64,000 nucleotides of DNA from Amoebidium appalachense (lineage: Eukaryota > Ichthyosporea), in the NCBI GenBank assembly GCA_963693365.1, contig CAVNZM010000014.1, positions 1,674,001-1,738,000 of the forward strand, written 5' to 3'. The notes beneath the pieces were generated by a model. It was given only the letters and a program-made list of their open reading frames with translations, did no database searches and was not told the origin of the DNA. A program made the position numbers and the translations under genes. Every line of letters starts with the position of its first letter. Position 1 is the first letter of the stretch. Shown here piece after piece: positions 23,510 to 59,960 of the stretch.

Positions 23510-24022
23510 TTTGAACCCACGTACAAAAAAAAAACAAAAAAAAAAAAACACATGGGCCAACACACACCACCCTGCTACACTTAATCTACACAATTTCTGC
23601 ATACACATGATATAGCGGTGCACACGCGTGTCACACTGTGTGACACAAACTTTGTGCTTAGTACAAGCATGCCAGCACATGTACATGTCATGGTCTCATA
23701 CAAAAATTGCTGCCCAGCCAGTGAGCTTATAGTAGATCTGCAAGTATGTATGCATTTGCCGTGGTGGGTAATGTTTTTAGAACCATAAGCACAGGGGAAA
23801 AAAGAGGACCTCCCAATGCGGCAGTGGCTGAAGCTCAAGAGAGAGAGGGAGGGAAGGGGGGGGGAAGGTGGGGGGGGGGGGGGGGGGGGGGGGGAGGGGG
23901 GGTGAATAGGCAGCGGGAAATGAACCGAAAGAAACATCATTTTAAGGGGTTTCGGAAAAAACTAAACTGCTTGCATCTCCTATAATTAATTTGCAACACT
24001 TGAATTGGCAGTACAGATGATA

Positions 24023-24055
<33 letters not shown>

Positions 24056-24061
24056 CCTCCC

Positions 24062-24109
<48 letters not shown>

Positions 24110-24689
24110 AAAAAAGGTGCCACGGGAAACTAATATATAAAAAGCTTTCATGAATTAGTGAAATCGTATACACCGTGGTAAATATATACGCACAATGACG
24201 CACACACGCATGCAAAGCCTTTAATTTGTGACAGACACACACGGCGTCGCGTGCCGCACAGACACAGAGACATGCCAAATACGAAAATTCAACCGTAGGA
24301 CTTCTAAACCTTCCTGTACTCCGTGGCTCAGCTATGGCGGTTCACCAACCACTAAGGGTACCATTACGCACCCAGATGCGCCGCAGTATGACATAACAAG
24401 CACTAAAACATCTCTTTTTACTCGGCACAGATAGCATAATCTCGCCACATTGAACAATTAATACGGTACAACATACTAACACACATGATGGTTATATACC
24501 GTCCTAGCACTGACACCTGATCAGCGGTGGTTTACTACGTTTATGTACTGCGCATGCATATCTGATCAAGCAACAACAAGCAGGCATAGATCATAGTATA
24601 CATATCCGTAGTAACACATGATACGTACGGTATTGGCATCAAGCACCTTCGAGCTATTTTTAGTCACGAAGAGCTATTCTTAGACATTG
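22487..24689. other. Intergenic region rich in C/G-runs
   Basis: It holds G-runs at 22556-22597 and 22760-22790, C-runs at 23461-23508 (followed by an A-rich block), and a C-run plus A-run at 24026-24115. The stretches between them (for example 22600-22740, 23580-23760, 24170-24680) have normal complexity, but I see no exon, RNA gene or transposon end in them. Confidence 0.6.
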
Positions 24690-28806
<4,117 letters not shown>

Positions 28807-29428
28807 CTTGCCAGCTGCGCAGGTTGCAGCCTCGGACAGGTCGAAAATTCGCTTTCCGTTTTCTCTTTTACTCAAAGTCTAAAAAAGCTAGCAGTACGGT
28901 CGCCTTTAGGACCTTCAAGAGCATCATACCAGATTCTTTGCCCCTGTCTTAGATATGTGCTGCTGTCGGATATGGCATGTTGCATGTGGTGAAAATGTTT
29001 GTAGAAAAGTGCTGCCGGGTGAGTCACGTCTCGGTACGTTATGTCGCAAGAAGTGCAAAAAAAAGTTGATGTTGCTGTTACAGTATACTAGCGGTGCCGT
29101 AAGTTGCTCAACATCCCAATATTTCAATAGCCCTTATTTATGCATCTGTACCTGTCACAATGTATAGTATTCCATGGGGCAGGGCAAATTTTTTTTTTAG
29201 CACGCAGTATACTGCAATGATTCGACCAGCTAGTACTAGTAGCATCGGGGAAAGGGACGGCCCGTGTTATAAATCAAGCAAATTGATGAGACAAGTGGCA
29301 AGGAAGAACTTCATGTGACCGTCGATCACCTCCGAATCTGATTTTTTGGACGCCCTCCGTTGAACTGGCCCAACTGGGCGAGTCCGCATTCCAGACTGTA
29401 AATCTTGAGAAGAGACAATAAAAACATT
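28807..29428. other. Upstream region of the membrane-protein gene
   Basis: About 620 bp from the start codon to the hAT target site. It has normal base complexity, and neither a TATA box nor an exon is evident. It presumably holds the promoter of the minus-strand gene. Confidence 0.5.
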
Positions 29429-29436
29429 GCACTATG

Positions 29437-29528
29437 CAGGGTTCGAAGTCACGAAAAAAAATCGGAATTTCCGATATTTGAAAACACAGTTCCGAAAATC
29501 GTCCCGGCCGAATCGGAACGGCCAAGAG

Positions 29529-29572
<44 letters not shown>

Positions 29573-30534
29573 CCCCCGGGGGAGAAGCTTCTCATGACTT
29601 CGCAGGTCTCATCATACACGGGGCATACACCACCCACACAAGCTGCACACGTACGTACGTGTCTCCCTGTCCCTGTAAGAATGTTCAATGGCAGACCCTG
29701 ACTAGAGCGCCAGCCTAGCACATGTACATGTTGTCACACCAAACACATTCATGCACACACCCACGCGCGCGCGCGCACACACATACACACACACAGACAC
29801 ACACACACACATTTACACACACACAGCCGTGACACCTCATATGCATCATAGCCATGCATGGCCACATGAACATACAATGCATATGCCTGGGCATGTATAT
29901 ATAGGCTGGCCTCCACTTCAAAACTCCCCCCCTCCAGAAATCGAACCCCACTCCCCCCTCCTCCGCTGCCCACCGTTCCCTCCACCAGTGCTGCCCCTCC
30001 TTCTCCCCCACCGCCGCTCCGGCCTCCCCCCCCCCCCCCCCCCCCCCCTCTCAGGCGGATCCCCCCCCCCCCCCCCTGTACACCCCCCCCCCCCCCCGGC
30101 GCCCCCCCCCCCTCCCCCTTCCCCCCCAGGAAGGCCTAAACATGGAATGGATCTAGATGCTCAGAGTCGACGGCCACCAGGTGCAGGTGTCACCGCTTGT
30201 ATCACGATCAGTGGCACGCGTCTTAAATGGCAGGCAATACACGCACTGTGCACCACTGTGTTCCGTTCAAAGACACACATGCACCCCACATACACGGCCG
30301 TGACACCACACATGTGGCCTAGGCTAGTACACGTGCACAGGCACATACTATCTCAGATCATGATAACTGTATTACTTAACGTGCACATGCATCCACCCTG
30401 TACAATCACATGCTATGCACCCACCCACCCACACCCACACAAACACACACACACACACACACACACACTGTCACACACACACTTACACTGCACACACACA
30501 CCATGTACACGGCGCACGCACACACACCCCGTGG

Positions 30535-30565
<31 letters not shown>

Positions 30566-30764
30566 ATACACACAAGAAACCGTTGGTACAAACACACACA
30601 CCCACACTGGCATGTACACACACATACACAGACACACACACCCTGCATACATACACACCACACTGCACACACACGTGCACACACATACATACACACACTG
30701 TACATACATACACGCGCACCATAACAATGACACAAAACACACACACACATGCACACAATGTCAT

Positions 30765-30825
<61 letters not shown>

Positions 30826-31758
30826 AACATGTGCACACATGCACACAACATAGACACACACACCGATTACCGCTGACACAAATACACACACCCACACCTG
30901 TACACATACACACAGACACACACATGTACACCGTGCATACTACCCACCACACACACACACACAATTGCAAAGAAAAATACACACACACACACAAACACAA
31001 ACACAACCACCCAACGTGATTCCCCCCCCCCCCCCCCCTCTCCCCCCCCCCAAACATTCGATTTCTGCCTGAGCTTCCCATGTTGCTGCCTCAACTCGAT
31101 CACTCCCCCCCCCCCCCCCCCCCCTCCCCTCCCTCCCTCCCCTCCCCTCCCCCAGAATTTTTAAATAAAAACAAGGGACACTACTTGACGGTTACTAGGT
31201 GCTGGTGTGTTTTCAGAGATCCAATTTATTTGAAAGGGTTGGCAATATACACATTGTGCACCCTGTCCCAGTTTAAGCCAGGAAATCTGCCTGAGCCTTC
31301 TTTTGGGCTGCTGCCTCGGCCACCTGGGCCTTTTCCAGCTGCTCCTTGGCCCCTTCTACAGTCAACGTTAACCCTTCTAGTTTGCCCTCTTTAACTAATT
31401 TCTTAGCCATTTCTTTCTGAAACTTAAGCTCAGCTTTCACGTGCTTCACATCTGCCTCTATATATCCGGCCCATTAATGGCTATCATGAGCTGATTGTGC
31501 ACTGTCTGTCGTCATGCGTGCTTTGAGAAAAGTCTTAATGATATTCACACCAGAGAAGCCACGTTCACTTGTTGCATTACTAATTGGGATTATTCTCACA
31601 ATGTTAACCAACTCAAGTACAACTACTCAAGTTTACTGATGCGCAACGATTACGATTTTTGGTGGGCTTGCTCCGAAGGAGCATTCCGATTTTCGAAGAG
31701 GTTTTCCGAAACGGGATTTCGACTTCCGTTAATTGGCTCCACCGTCCTTAGAACCCTG
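29437..31758 (-). mobile_element. Decayed hAT-type DNA transposon with 8-bp target duplication
   Basis: The element is bounded by GCACTATG at 29429-29436 and again at 31759-31766. Its ends are CAGGGTTCGAAG on the left and CTTAGAACCCTG on the right, an inverted repeat with one mismatch in 12. Subterminal TCGGAA/TTCCGA motifs cluster at both ends. Eight-bp duplications and CAGGG-type ends are the hAT hallmark. The interior holds CA microsatellites, C-runs (29529-29571, 30030-30130) and a transposase remnant at 31273-31629. It lies between the membrane-protein gene and the transporter duplication. Confidence 0.8.
31273..31629 (-). pseudogene. hAT transposase C-terminal remnant with coiled-coil tail
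   Basis: The frame gives NIVRIIPISNATSERGFSGV and NIIKTFLKARMT. This matches the hAT dimerisation-domain pattern (P-x-S-x-A-x-x-ER-x-FS, then IK-x-x-L-x-x-R). A TAA at 31474-31476 interrupts it. The same frame then stays open for 66 more codons, giving a Lys/Glu/Ala-rich helix (KAELKFQKEMAKKLVKEG ... AKEQLEKAQVAEAAAQKKA) to a TAA at 31273. The rest of the transposase, including the catalytic core, was not found. The tail is unusual for hAT proteins as I know them and may be an acquired coiled coil. Confidence 0.65.
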
Positions 31759-31766
31759 GCACTATG

Positions 31767-32822
<1,056 letters not shown>

Positions 32823-33539
32823 CGCACGCACGCACACACGCGCACATACTGGCAACGTGACACACACGACACATGACTAAAAAAGATGCAAAGCTGTTGT
32901 TTATAGCCAAATGCGGCAAGCACATCATGCACATGAAAGCGAAGCAAACTAACTGCGACTAACCGAAGAAACCGGAAACCAGAAAGCAACTAAAAACTGT
33001 CGGATCCACTGATGTAGACAATATCGAGAAAAATGGCAGAAAAATCCCCAAAACAGCTTTGCTTGCGCATGTTAGACAGTAAAAAGATAGAGTAATGGTG
33101 GGCCTCATCATGAACATTATTGCCAACATTTATTGTTTTGCCCCCTTCCAAGATCTACTTCTGATTGGTATGTTGTTGATATTCAAGGTCGGTCAGTTGT
33201 GTCACAAAACAGAAAGTCGGAACAAAACTGAACAAAACACAAACAAGGGACTTGTCCCCCGGCCAAAGGAAGCACATAAGCTTACTGGAAGTGTAGATAA
33301 ACCAGAAATCATTTTCAGCCCAAGAAAAGGGGTTTAGTAGCGGTGTGTAACAGAGGTGTAACGCTATACACAGAAAGGCACAACTCCAAAATCTTTCGTT
33401 GGTCATATTGATCACACATGCTTAATTGCCTGTAAATCCGGCCGCAATTGTTTTCTCACGTCTGATCTGCCACACCTAACAAAAACTACCTGTTAACCCT
33501 TCATTCCCTTGACATAAGCCACGTCTCTCTCTCGCCAAC

Positions 33540-44411
<10,872 letters not shown>

Positions 44412-44647
44412 GGTAGTGAGGGATAACCTTTCTTTTTTTCTTTTTTTTTTTTTTTTTTTTTTGGGTTCGGTGTGTGTGTTGTAGTCCAATTTGTGTGCCC
44501 CTCCCCCCCCCCCCCCCCCCCCCCCCCCTTTTCTCCGTCTTTCATTCTTCAAGTTCCCACCACATGCCCGCACCCCCCCCCCCCCCCCCCCCGCACGTGT
44601 GCGAACGGGCACGCACGCACACACACACGCACACACGCGGGTGCGCG

Positions 44648-44694
<47 letters not shown>

Positions 44695-45321
44695 CACACA
44701 CACACACATGTGCTTTCTCGTACATTGATCAGAGCGGCATTGTTCACTTTTTAAGGCCTGGGCATGTGGCCATGGCCGCTTTGTTTTTTTTTTTAACGCT
44801 GTAATGTACGCCCTGCAAATGGTAGCTGGGTGGGAATTGGCATAATGCCTTGCGATAGTAAACAGGTTTTATTGGAGTAATTTTCTTTTTAGATCTGGTT
44901 TTTGTCTTCCAAATTTTCGTTGTTCACACGCCACTGAGTACAGTAAGTTGAGAAATATTCTTGATGGACATGGATTCTGGCTACCACGACGAACGTGGCT
45001 CATGGGCCTTGGAAAATGTTGTTTGGACGAGGTGTGCTTTATTATATGAAAATTATGTGTTTACCATGAAGTTCGCTTTTTTTTTGGCTTGTACATACCA
45101 AAACATATAGGATTTATTGCAGGATTTAAGGTGTCGTGGCACTTGACACGTAACCAACAGGACATAGATGCAACTAAAATATTAATGCACAAGCATGATA
45201 AGAAAACCTAAGTGTGCATGCGTAAGTTATTACACCGAGCCCCTGGTCTCTCTCTCTTCCTCTCTCTCTCCCTCCCCCCCCCCCCCCCCTCCCCCTACCC
45301 CCCCAAACAGAGAGACGGGCA

Positions 45322-45365
<44 letters not shown>

Positions 45366-45942
45366 ACACACACACACACATGGATACTCGCACCTGCGTA
45401 CAAATCATTCAACACACACCACATGCACACTGTGACACTATCACACACCCACACACCACCTTACACACACACACGCACGCGTGCGCGTGCGCGCGCACAC
45501 ACACACACACACACACACATGTACAGCCACACACACACACCACATATGTATATACTCACAGACCACATACTGCAAGTCTGCAACATACACACACACATGA
45601 GCATGGCGACACCCACATATGCCACGTAATACGCACACACCACATACATACACACACACAGCCACACACACCACATAATATACACACACCACATGCTTTA
45701 ACATATACACATACATGCACACACACACAAACGCCACGTAATACGCACACACCAACATATGCACATTAATATTCACACACATGATGATTTCACTTCTTTC
45801 CCGTGGGCCGACCACTCTTGGACAGTCCTGGTCATACCATTTGTGCACAGCAATACTGCATGAGCACCAGGTTTATATAGTAGACTATTCGTTCATGAGT
45901 ATCGATATCCGACCGTATATTGATCAATGACAAGCAACACTA

Positions 45943-45987
<45 letters not shown>

Positions 45988-46098
45988 CCCCCCCCCCCCC
46001 CCCCCCCCCAAACACACACACATTCTTGATGTGGCTTGCACTCTGCATTATTTTGTCCGTTGTGAACGTGTACTTCGTGTACTTTATAACCCCCCCCC

Positions 46099-46134
<36 letters not shown>

Positions 46135-46236
46135 CCCACCAAAAAAAAAAAAAAAAAAAAAAACCCAACTTGACCAAAACGAGATCTTAACACTAGCATC
46201 TGATTGGATAACGTTTTAGCGCTTTCTGGTTGGCAG
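44412..46236. other. Intergenic: transporter 3' region
   Basis: It holds a T-run, C-runs, a GC/CA-rich block (44590-44710), normal-complexity DNA (44750-45240), CA-rich DNA (45320-45780) and a core-repeat family unit at 46029-46090 (TTGCACTCTGCATTATTTTG) followed by a C-run and an A-run. No exon is supported before 46237. Confidence 0.5.
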
Positions 46237-46969
46237 AACGCGCACCCGCGGGACGTCATTCAGTGCCTTGGTCTTGCGCTGCACACCAAAAAGTCAAAGG
46301 GATTCGAAGCCCGTCGTTTTAGCACAAGTGAATGCATGTTTTTGTTTACGGTAAAGGCTTGCTTTTGTCAAAGCACGTCGGGTTGAACTTCCAAGCAGCT
46401 GTACATTTTCCAATTTCCATGCGAAAGCAAGAGTCGAATGTCAGAGATCGAAGGAATGTTTATATGAGATTGTGTATGCGATTAAATGAACAGGGGCCTC
46501 GGTGCAACACTACCAATTGTTAATCTCAACACGTATCAGTGTATACACAACATCACATACAACTAAAACGCATCACGGCGTTATTCTTCTGAGCAACCGC
46601 CCATTCAGGCTTTTGAGTTTTCTACTGGCCACCTCATTTGCTTATAATAGGTCATCGCAGAGGGTGAGTCTGGGGATCTGGAAGAATGGTGGGTGCGCAT
46701 GGTTTGAAGATCCATTGCACACAGTACTGCTGCTTGCTTTCACCAAGAGTTTTCTTGTATCTTCTCGCATATAAAACTCCACCAAATAAAATAGCCTCTA
46801 CATTCATCACGCAGGTTGCCTTTCCATCCTTCCTCCGTTATCTGATCACGAGCTCGGGTCTTTCTTTGTCCACCCTGGTGCCCACCGGATCTAACATAAT
46901 GCCACAAGCCCATTGTTTTTTTTTTTCTAGATCCTTTGCAAAAATATCACACTACCAAAATACCCCGGT

Positions 46970-47011
<42 letters not shown>

Positions 47012-47270
47012 GGGGGGGAGGGTCCACATCGTTCCGTGTCCCCCTCCCAAACTTGATACTATAATGCAAGCGCCTCGGTAAGTTCACAGATTGCGGCATT
47101 TGCATGTAGACAAAGGCTATGTCTTAATGTGTACCTATGCTCCATTTGCAGACAGCCGGATACCTGCTAGACCTCTGTCGGGGTAAAGATCGGTTGAAGC
47201 GGCGCTGCACCAAGAAGAAACTGTGGCGTTCACAATATTGCTCTGACTGCAACCGATGGAATCGGTGAGA

Positions 47271-47301
<31 letters not shown>

Positions 47302-47713
47302 TCCCCCTCCCCCCCTCCCCCCCCCCCCCCCGGCACCCACCCATCCACACACACACATACCGTAACACACACCCCCGGCCATACCCTCCCTCTTCCTCCT
47401 TCCCCCCTCCCCAGCCCCTTCTTGCCTCTAACCCTACACATTATCCCCCCCCCCCCCCCCCCCTCCCCCGCGCACCCAGCGTTCCCACCCATCCACTCTT
47501 GCCCTATACACACGATACCTATAGGGGACGGATTGTCCCCGTACACACTACACACTGGGAGTGTGTGCATGAGGCTTCGTGCTGTAGTTTTGTGGCTGTT
47601 GTGAATGTGGATGACAGTGTGTGCAGGTGTATGCACGTGTGTATGTTTGCTGGTGTGCGTGCCCAAATATGTGTGTGTATGGGAGGTGGAGACCCGGGGG
47701 TGTGTGTGTGTGG

Positions 47714-47744
<31 letters not shown>

Positions 47745-48376
47745 AGGGTTGGGGGCATGCATGGTGGGTACACAATTCTGTGGATGCATGGACATGTGTT
47801 CAAATCTGTTTGTTTTGATGCTCTGTGCGCGTTTTGTCTCAGCAATTTTCTCGTGTCGTTCCAACACTGCATGTGTGTGTAGTGTGTGTTTTTGTACGAT
47901 TGACAGGAAGCATTTTTTAGAAGAAGGTTGTGGGTTTGGCAAACCTTTACCAGGAGATATGGATTTGATCGATAGGAAGATACTGGGCCGATAAAAAAAT
48001 ATAACGAAAATCTAACGCAAAAAAGAAAATATTAATAGTAAGGTAACTTGAATAAAGATTAGCCTAGAAAACCACAACAATGCCGGGAAGATATTTTAGT
48101 AAGGTCCGGCATGCGTTTAGTCTGTACTAAGGTTGGTGACCAATCATACCTATTACGGCAGGTCCAGCAAGCTCCCAAAGCGAAATCTCCAAGTGTGGGT
48201 GCCCACCCCGTACGGGTTTGAACAGGTGGCAGATTCAGACAACGAGTCAGACACAAATGGGTCTGAAACGGAGGAAATTACAATGGGGTAAGTGTTGACA
48301 AACTCAAACACCAATGTGTGTTGTTTGGATGCCCCCCTCCCCCCCCTCCCGTTTTCCCCATCACCCAATCCTCCCC

Positions 48377-48407
<31 letters not shown>

Positions 48408-48488
48408 ACACACTGCTCCCGCCCCTTCTCCCCTTGTTACCCCCCCCCCCCTCCCCCCTACCCCCCTCTTAGGCCTCCCCCTCCCCCT

Positions 48489-48527
<39 letters not shown>

Positions 48528-49353
48528 AAAACACCTCTTTGACGTCCCTCTTCGAGATCTGAACCGTCTGCAGCCTCTCCTGTATAGAATACCACCGTTT
48601 TGCTCCTCCCCTACCCCCCCCTACACACACACACTGTGGGCCAAAATTCCCTGCCCTATCCATGCACATAAACACCCCTTCCCGCCTCTTTCCCCCCTCC
48701 CCGGGTAGATACACATAAATAAAGAATGCACACCTCCCGAAAATCTAAATGGTATATTTCTCTGCCTTTTGTTGGCATATTTACCTGCAGGTACATATGT
48801 GCGTGTCCCCCCTACTCTCTTGCTGCAGCGGAACTGAAGACATGGTGCACACGATGAAGTTTTAAATTTTTAACTCAGTCTGAACCAATCACATTGCAGG
48901 ATCAGGAGAATTCAAGTGGCAGCCCAGTCTCACTCGGCCGAAGAACGCTCATCCCTACCGCCACCAACTACACAAGACCCACCCATTTCCGTGGTTACAA
49001 ACAGCAGCGAAATTTCAACTTCCCTGCACCGAACATCAAGCTCGGACGACAACCTTAGAAGTTTTAACTCGGAATCTGACACGGATTCCGATTCCGAAGA
49101 AGACGGGAAATATAGTCCGAGTACAAGAAGGAGCAAATATGCCAATAAGTTATCGCAAACAAGCAGGCGAAATGGTACAAATGCGGCAAAGAAAAGAGGG
49201 AATTCACACCATCAATATCTGCGCCTGGCAGATTTTGGAATCTCTGTGGAAGTGGTTGTGAAACCCGCTGTAAGTGGGGGCATGCATTATGATACTGGAA
49301 AGGAATGTGTGCACAGTGGGAAAGTGGGTGGCGGCGTTCCGAACATTGCATAG
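46237..49353 (+). CDS. Unrecognised gene, at least four exons
   Basis: Exons are 46237-46350, 47152-47264, 48162-48287 and 48900-49353, each with GT-AG borders and phases 0, 2, 2 that join in frame. They encode about 268 residues to a TAG at 49351-49353. The first parts read HPRDVIQCLGLALHTKKSKG and a basic, Cys-containing block (DLCRGKDRLKRRCTKKK, QYCSDCNRW) that might bind zinc. KRNLQVWVPTPYGFEQV follows, then acidic Ser/Glu/Asp-rich tracts (DSDNESDTNGSETEE, SDTDSDSEEDGKYSP). A start codon was not found, so a further 5' exon is likely. I recognise no family. The acidic low-complexity tail suggests a nuclear or regulatory protein, which is inference. Confidence 0.55.
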
Positions 49354-49596
49354 ATCACATGCATGCGGAACGCTTTTTAAATTACAGTAGTAACAACTCT
49401 CAGTGTTGAAGTAACTCAGTATTGGTAATTTTGAGTTTAGTTTATGTATGGCGCAAAAAATTTTAACCGCTTGACGGATGGCTGATTTAGTATTTCTGTG
49501 GTGCCTTTACTGACCCACCAAATGAAAAGACGGATGTGCTGGACAAACTGTTATAGGTGGGGCGGGCCCCTTGAAAAGCATAAAAATACTGAGTTA

Positions 49597-49639
<43 letters not shown>

Positions 49640-49640
49640 C

Positions 49641-49705
<65 letters not shown>

Positions 49706-49728
49706 TGTGTGTTTGTGTGTTTGTGTGT
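49354..49728. other. Non-coding region with a (GT)n tract
   Basis: It holds 3' flanking sequence of the previous gene, then a GT/GC alternating tract at about 49600-49720 that leads directly into the SINE-like element. Confidence 0.6.
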
Positions 49729-50489
49729 GGGGGGGCGGGTTGGTGCAATGGTAAGATCTCTGCGTGTCAAGCTCAAAGTCGCAGGATCGATCCCTGGCAC
49801 GTACTGACGGTGCCTGGGCTGCTATGAACTTGCCGTTCGCCTCACGCCCATGCATGCTTTCTCTTGCGGCGGCTCTACGGTCCCGAGAGTCCAGTGTTCG
49901 CTGTGTGTGTAAGGAAAAATACGACTCAGCAGGTGACCGGATCGATCCTGGTTACTTCCGATTTTTGTTCTGCCTCGACGGTCCAACGGTCTGGCCGCCC
50001 CCTAGAAGCCATCACCCCAGACCACGTCAAGCAGCACCACCAATTTGTTATCATCCGGCCGCAAGACATGACGTCATGAACAGCACCGGCCCTCTGACGT
50101 CGGTGGCGCGCCGCTTGGGGATCCCGGCCCAACGTTCAAGTGGGAGACCAATCCGAGTCACCGGCCACGGTTCGGGTCAGCGTCCTGAGCTTGGGGTCTT
50201 CCCTTTCAAGACTTTATGTTTGTGTATGTGACCCGGGTCGCTCCCGGCTGGTGTTGTTAAAGTGAGCTGTGCTCACTTCCCCACTACAATAGCGTTGCTG
50301 CGGCTAGAACCGTGGGATAAGGCGTAACTAAAAATAGTGCCAGTTGGGGTCAATTAGAATCCTGACTTATGAGTGTGCTATACAGTACGATCTGTGTCTA
50401 GGCGGAAGACGGTAAGCTCCCCTGAGGCAGTGCCTCGCCGGGAGTGAAACGGGATAAAATAAAATAATAATAATAATAATAATAATAAA
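49729..50489 (+). mobile_element. Candidate tRNA-derived SINE
   Basis: A tRNA-like head carries an A box (TGGTGCAATGG, 49741-49751) and a B box (GGATCGATCCC, 49784-49794) at normal spacing. TGTCAAG between them resembles an anticodon loop. A second B-box-like CCGGATCGATCC lies at 49938. About 500 bp of unique body follows, then a GC-rich hairpin-prone end (GGCAGTGCCTCGCCGGGAG) and an A/T tail of AATAAT repeats to 50489. RNA polymerase III boxes at one end and a simple-repeat tail at the other are the SINE pattern. No second copy was found in the window. Confidence 0.6.
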
Positions 50490-51082
50490 GTGTGTGTGTG
50501 TGTGTGTGTGTGCACGTGTGTGTGTAAGCTTGGAGCGAGGGGGAGGGGGAAGGGGATGGATGGGATGTATGGCACACATTGCCGAGATGAGCAATATAAT
50601 CAACAAACGCGTGATGAATCATTACGAGTATGTGTGTGGCTTCCGAGTTTCAGTAGTGTACAACATATGCATGCCGCTAAGCTAGTACTTTACCAAGTGT
50701 TCGACACGAAGAAAGAAAAGAAGAAGAAAAGAAAAAAGAAAGAAAGAAGGAAGGAAAGAAAGAGAGCGAAAGAAAGAAGGAAGGAAGGAAGGAAGGAAGG
50801 AAGGAAAGAACACGCCATATCAGCTTATATATACCAGCATCTGCCACCCCCAGGGGACTAGCCATATAACCCCCCCCATCCCCTCGCCCTCAGTTTTTGT
50901 TACTCCTGTTACGTATATACCTAAAAGTCGAGCCTTTGGGGGGGGGCGGGGTGGGGAGGGAGGGTGGGGGGGAGGAGGGGAGGGGAAGTAAAGGGTCCCG
51001 GGAGAGGGGGGGGGGAAAGCGGGGAAGAGGGAGGTGTGTTTGTGTGTACACGTGTGTGTGCGTGTGTGTGTGTGTGTGTGTT

Positions 51083-51115
<33 letters not shown>

Positions 51116-51760
51116 GGGGGCGAGGGAGGGTCTACATGTTGGGCGGGGTGGAGGGGAGCCGGGCGGAGAGGGGGGAGGGGGTGGGGGGTGGGGAAGAAGG
51201 GGAGGGTCAATTCATTCGGCCAGGCCACATCGCCCACATGATATCATCATCACTTGACTCGTGGCGGCCGGCCCCCGGGTCATGCCTGTGGCCGGTGTGG
51301 CGGAGCTACATGATTGGTGCCCTGGAATCCGCCACTAGTGGGACAAAAATAGCAACATAATGTAGCTTGATGGCTATTTATAGTTTTGGCGCAGTTGGGA
51401 GCAGTGATGACGTAAGCTCATGTGTCTCAAAGTCCGAAAGACTCAAAAGTTCGAAGTCCCAAAAAAACTGGAACACAGTGCCTCTGAGGATTATGATTGG
51501 AATGTTTTACTTGATTGTTTTACTTGATTGGTTTACGTGCGCTTTTCTAGTTAAGGAGCTTTCATGATTGTTGGCTTAAACAGAGTACAGGGCGAGGGCA
51601 GCGCCTATTCCGATGATACCTTAGTAGGTTGCTTACACTTGCTGCTTGCAATTGAGTTGGTGTACACAGACTAGTAGTGCAGTAAAAGAGGTCTTAGGGT
51701 AACTCAGTATTGGCTGGCTGTGCATTCTTGAAGGATAATTCGAGAAGAGGGCAAGACACC
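50490..51760. other. SF3B6 upstream region
   Basis: It holds a GT tract, (GAAA)/(GGAA)n repeats at 50710-50810 and G-runs at 50938-51190. The last 500 bp are unique and include TGATGACGTAAGC at about 51402-51415, a CRE/ATF-like site. No exon is seen. Confidence 0.5.
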
Positions 51761-58802
<7,042 letters not shown>

Positions 58803-59072
58803 CGTGTTTTCTCATTTCTTACTCTTTCGTTTGGCTTTTTGTTTCTTTTTTCTTTTCTTCTTTATGGTTTTTCTTTTTTTTTTTAAAAAAAAATTTTTTT
58901 TAAACCAAAAAGGAAGATTTTGCCATAGTCGATATATCTTCAACTACAAAGAAATGTTTGGTCCCTTTATCCATGGGGAGACATGCGGATAACGGAAGGG
59001 GTTTCAGGCATTAATACATGGATGGGTGTAAGCGTGTTTTTTGGGGGGGCTGGAGTTGGGTGGGCGGCGGCG

Positions 59073-59106
<34 letters not shown>

Positions 59107-59110
59107 GGGG

Positions 59111-59171
<61 letters not shown>

Positions 59172-59537
59172 GAGGGGGGATGATCACACAATATGTGCAT
59201 GAGATTGTGTAAGGTTCCTTGAAACTTAAATCCTGTAAAGCACGATTCAATGTGATAACGAACCGATTGGTGGGTGTGTGTCTTTTTTTGAGATTTGCAT
59301 CAGTGAGCTGGCTTGCTGATAATTCCAAAAAAGGAAGTAGCTATTGAGAAGCAATTACCGACATTCCGCCTCATAGAGCCCGCGAAAGACAAATGGAACG
59401 TTAACACAAAAATGAAAAACAAATAAAATTTAATATCATCAAAAAGATACAAGTGACTTGATCTTGTGTTGCTCGAATCCCTGTTTTGCCTCCCCTCCCC
59501 CCCTCCCCCCTCTCCCCTCCCTCCCTCTCACACATGT

Positions 59538-59592
<55 letters not shown>

Positions 59593-59716
59593 AAGGGGGG
59601 CAACCCCGGCCCTGACCCTCCTATGCATGTCGATCCAGTAATCCCAAACAAACCCTTATACCCTCAAGGGATGAGCCACTTCAGGTCGATTGGCTAAGGG
59701 GGGTAAACAGATACGC

Positions 59717-59960
59717 TTAACGGCTTGATTTTTGACCATATTGGAGCGCCTTCAATATGGTAACCACATTAAACGTTAGATTGGTTAATGTGAAATCGAT
59801 TGACCGGCTCGTCCCATCATTGGATGTGTGTGAAGGCGCTCCAATCATAAATGTTTAAAATCGTGCTCCACAAATCTCGAAAGCTGATTGGAGCGCCTTC
59901 AAAATGGTACTACGGATTTCTAAGATCGTGGTCCTAGCCAAACCTCGGATTGACCGTTTA
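59717..59960. repeat. Inverted-repeat cluster with three GGAGCGCCTTC motifs
   Basis: GGAGCGCCTTC occurs forward near 59745, inverted near 59841 and forward again near 59895. ACCATATTG and CAATATGGT flank the first. The outer CGCTTAACGG and CCGTTTAGCG form a short imperfect terminal inverted repeat. This may be a degraded MITE. Confidence 0.5.

Noticed and set aside
49729-49805. A functional tRNA gene
   Set aside because: A and B boxes are present but no clean acceptor stem can be drawn, and a long SINE-like body and tail follow.
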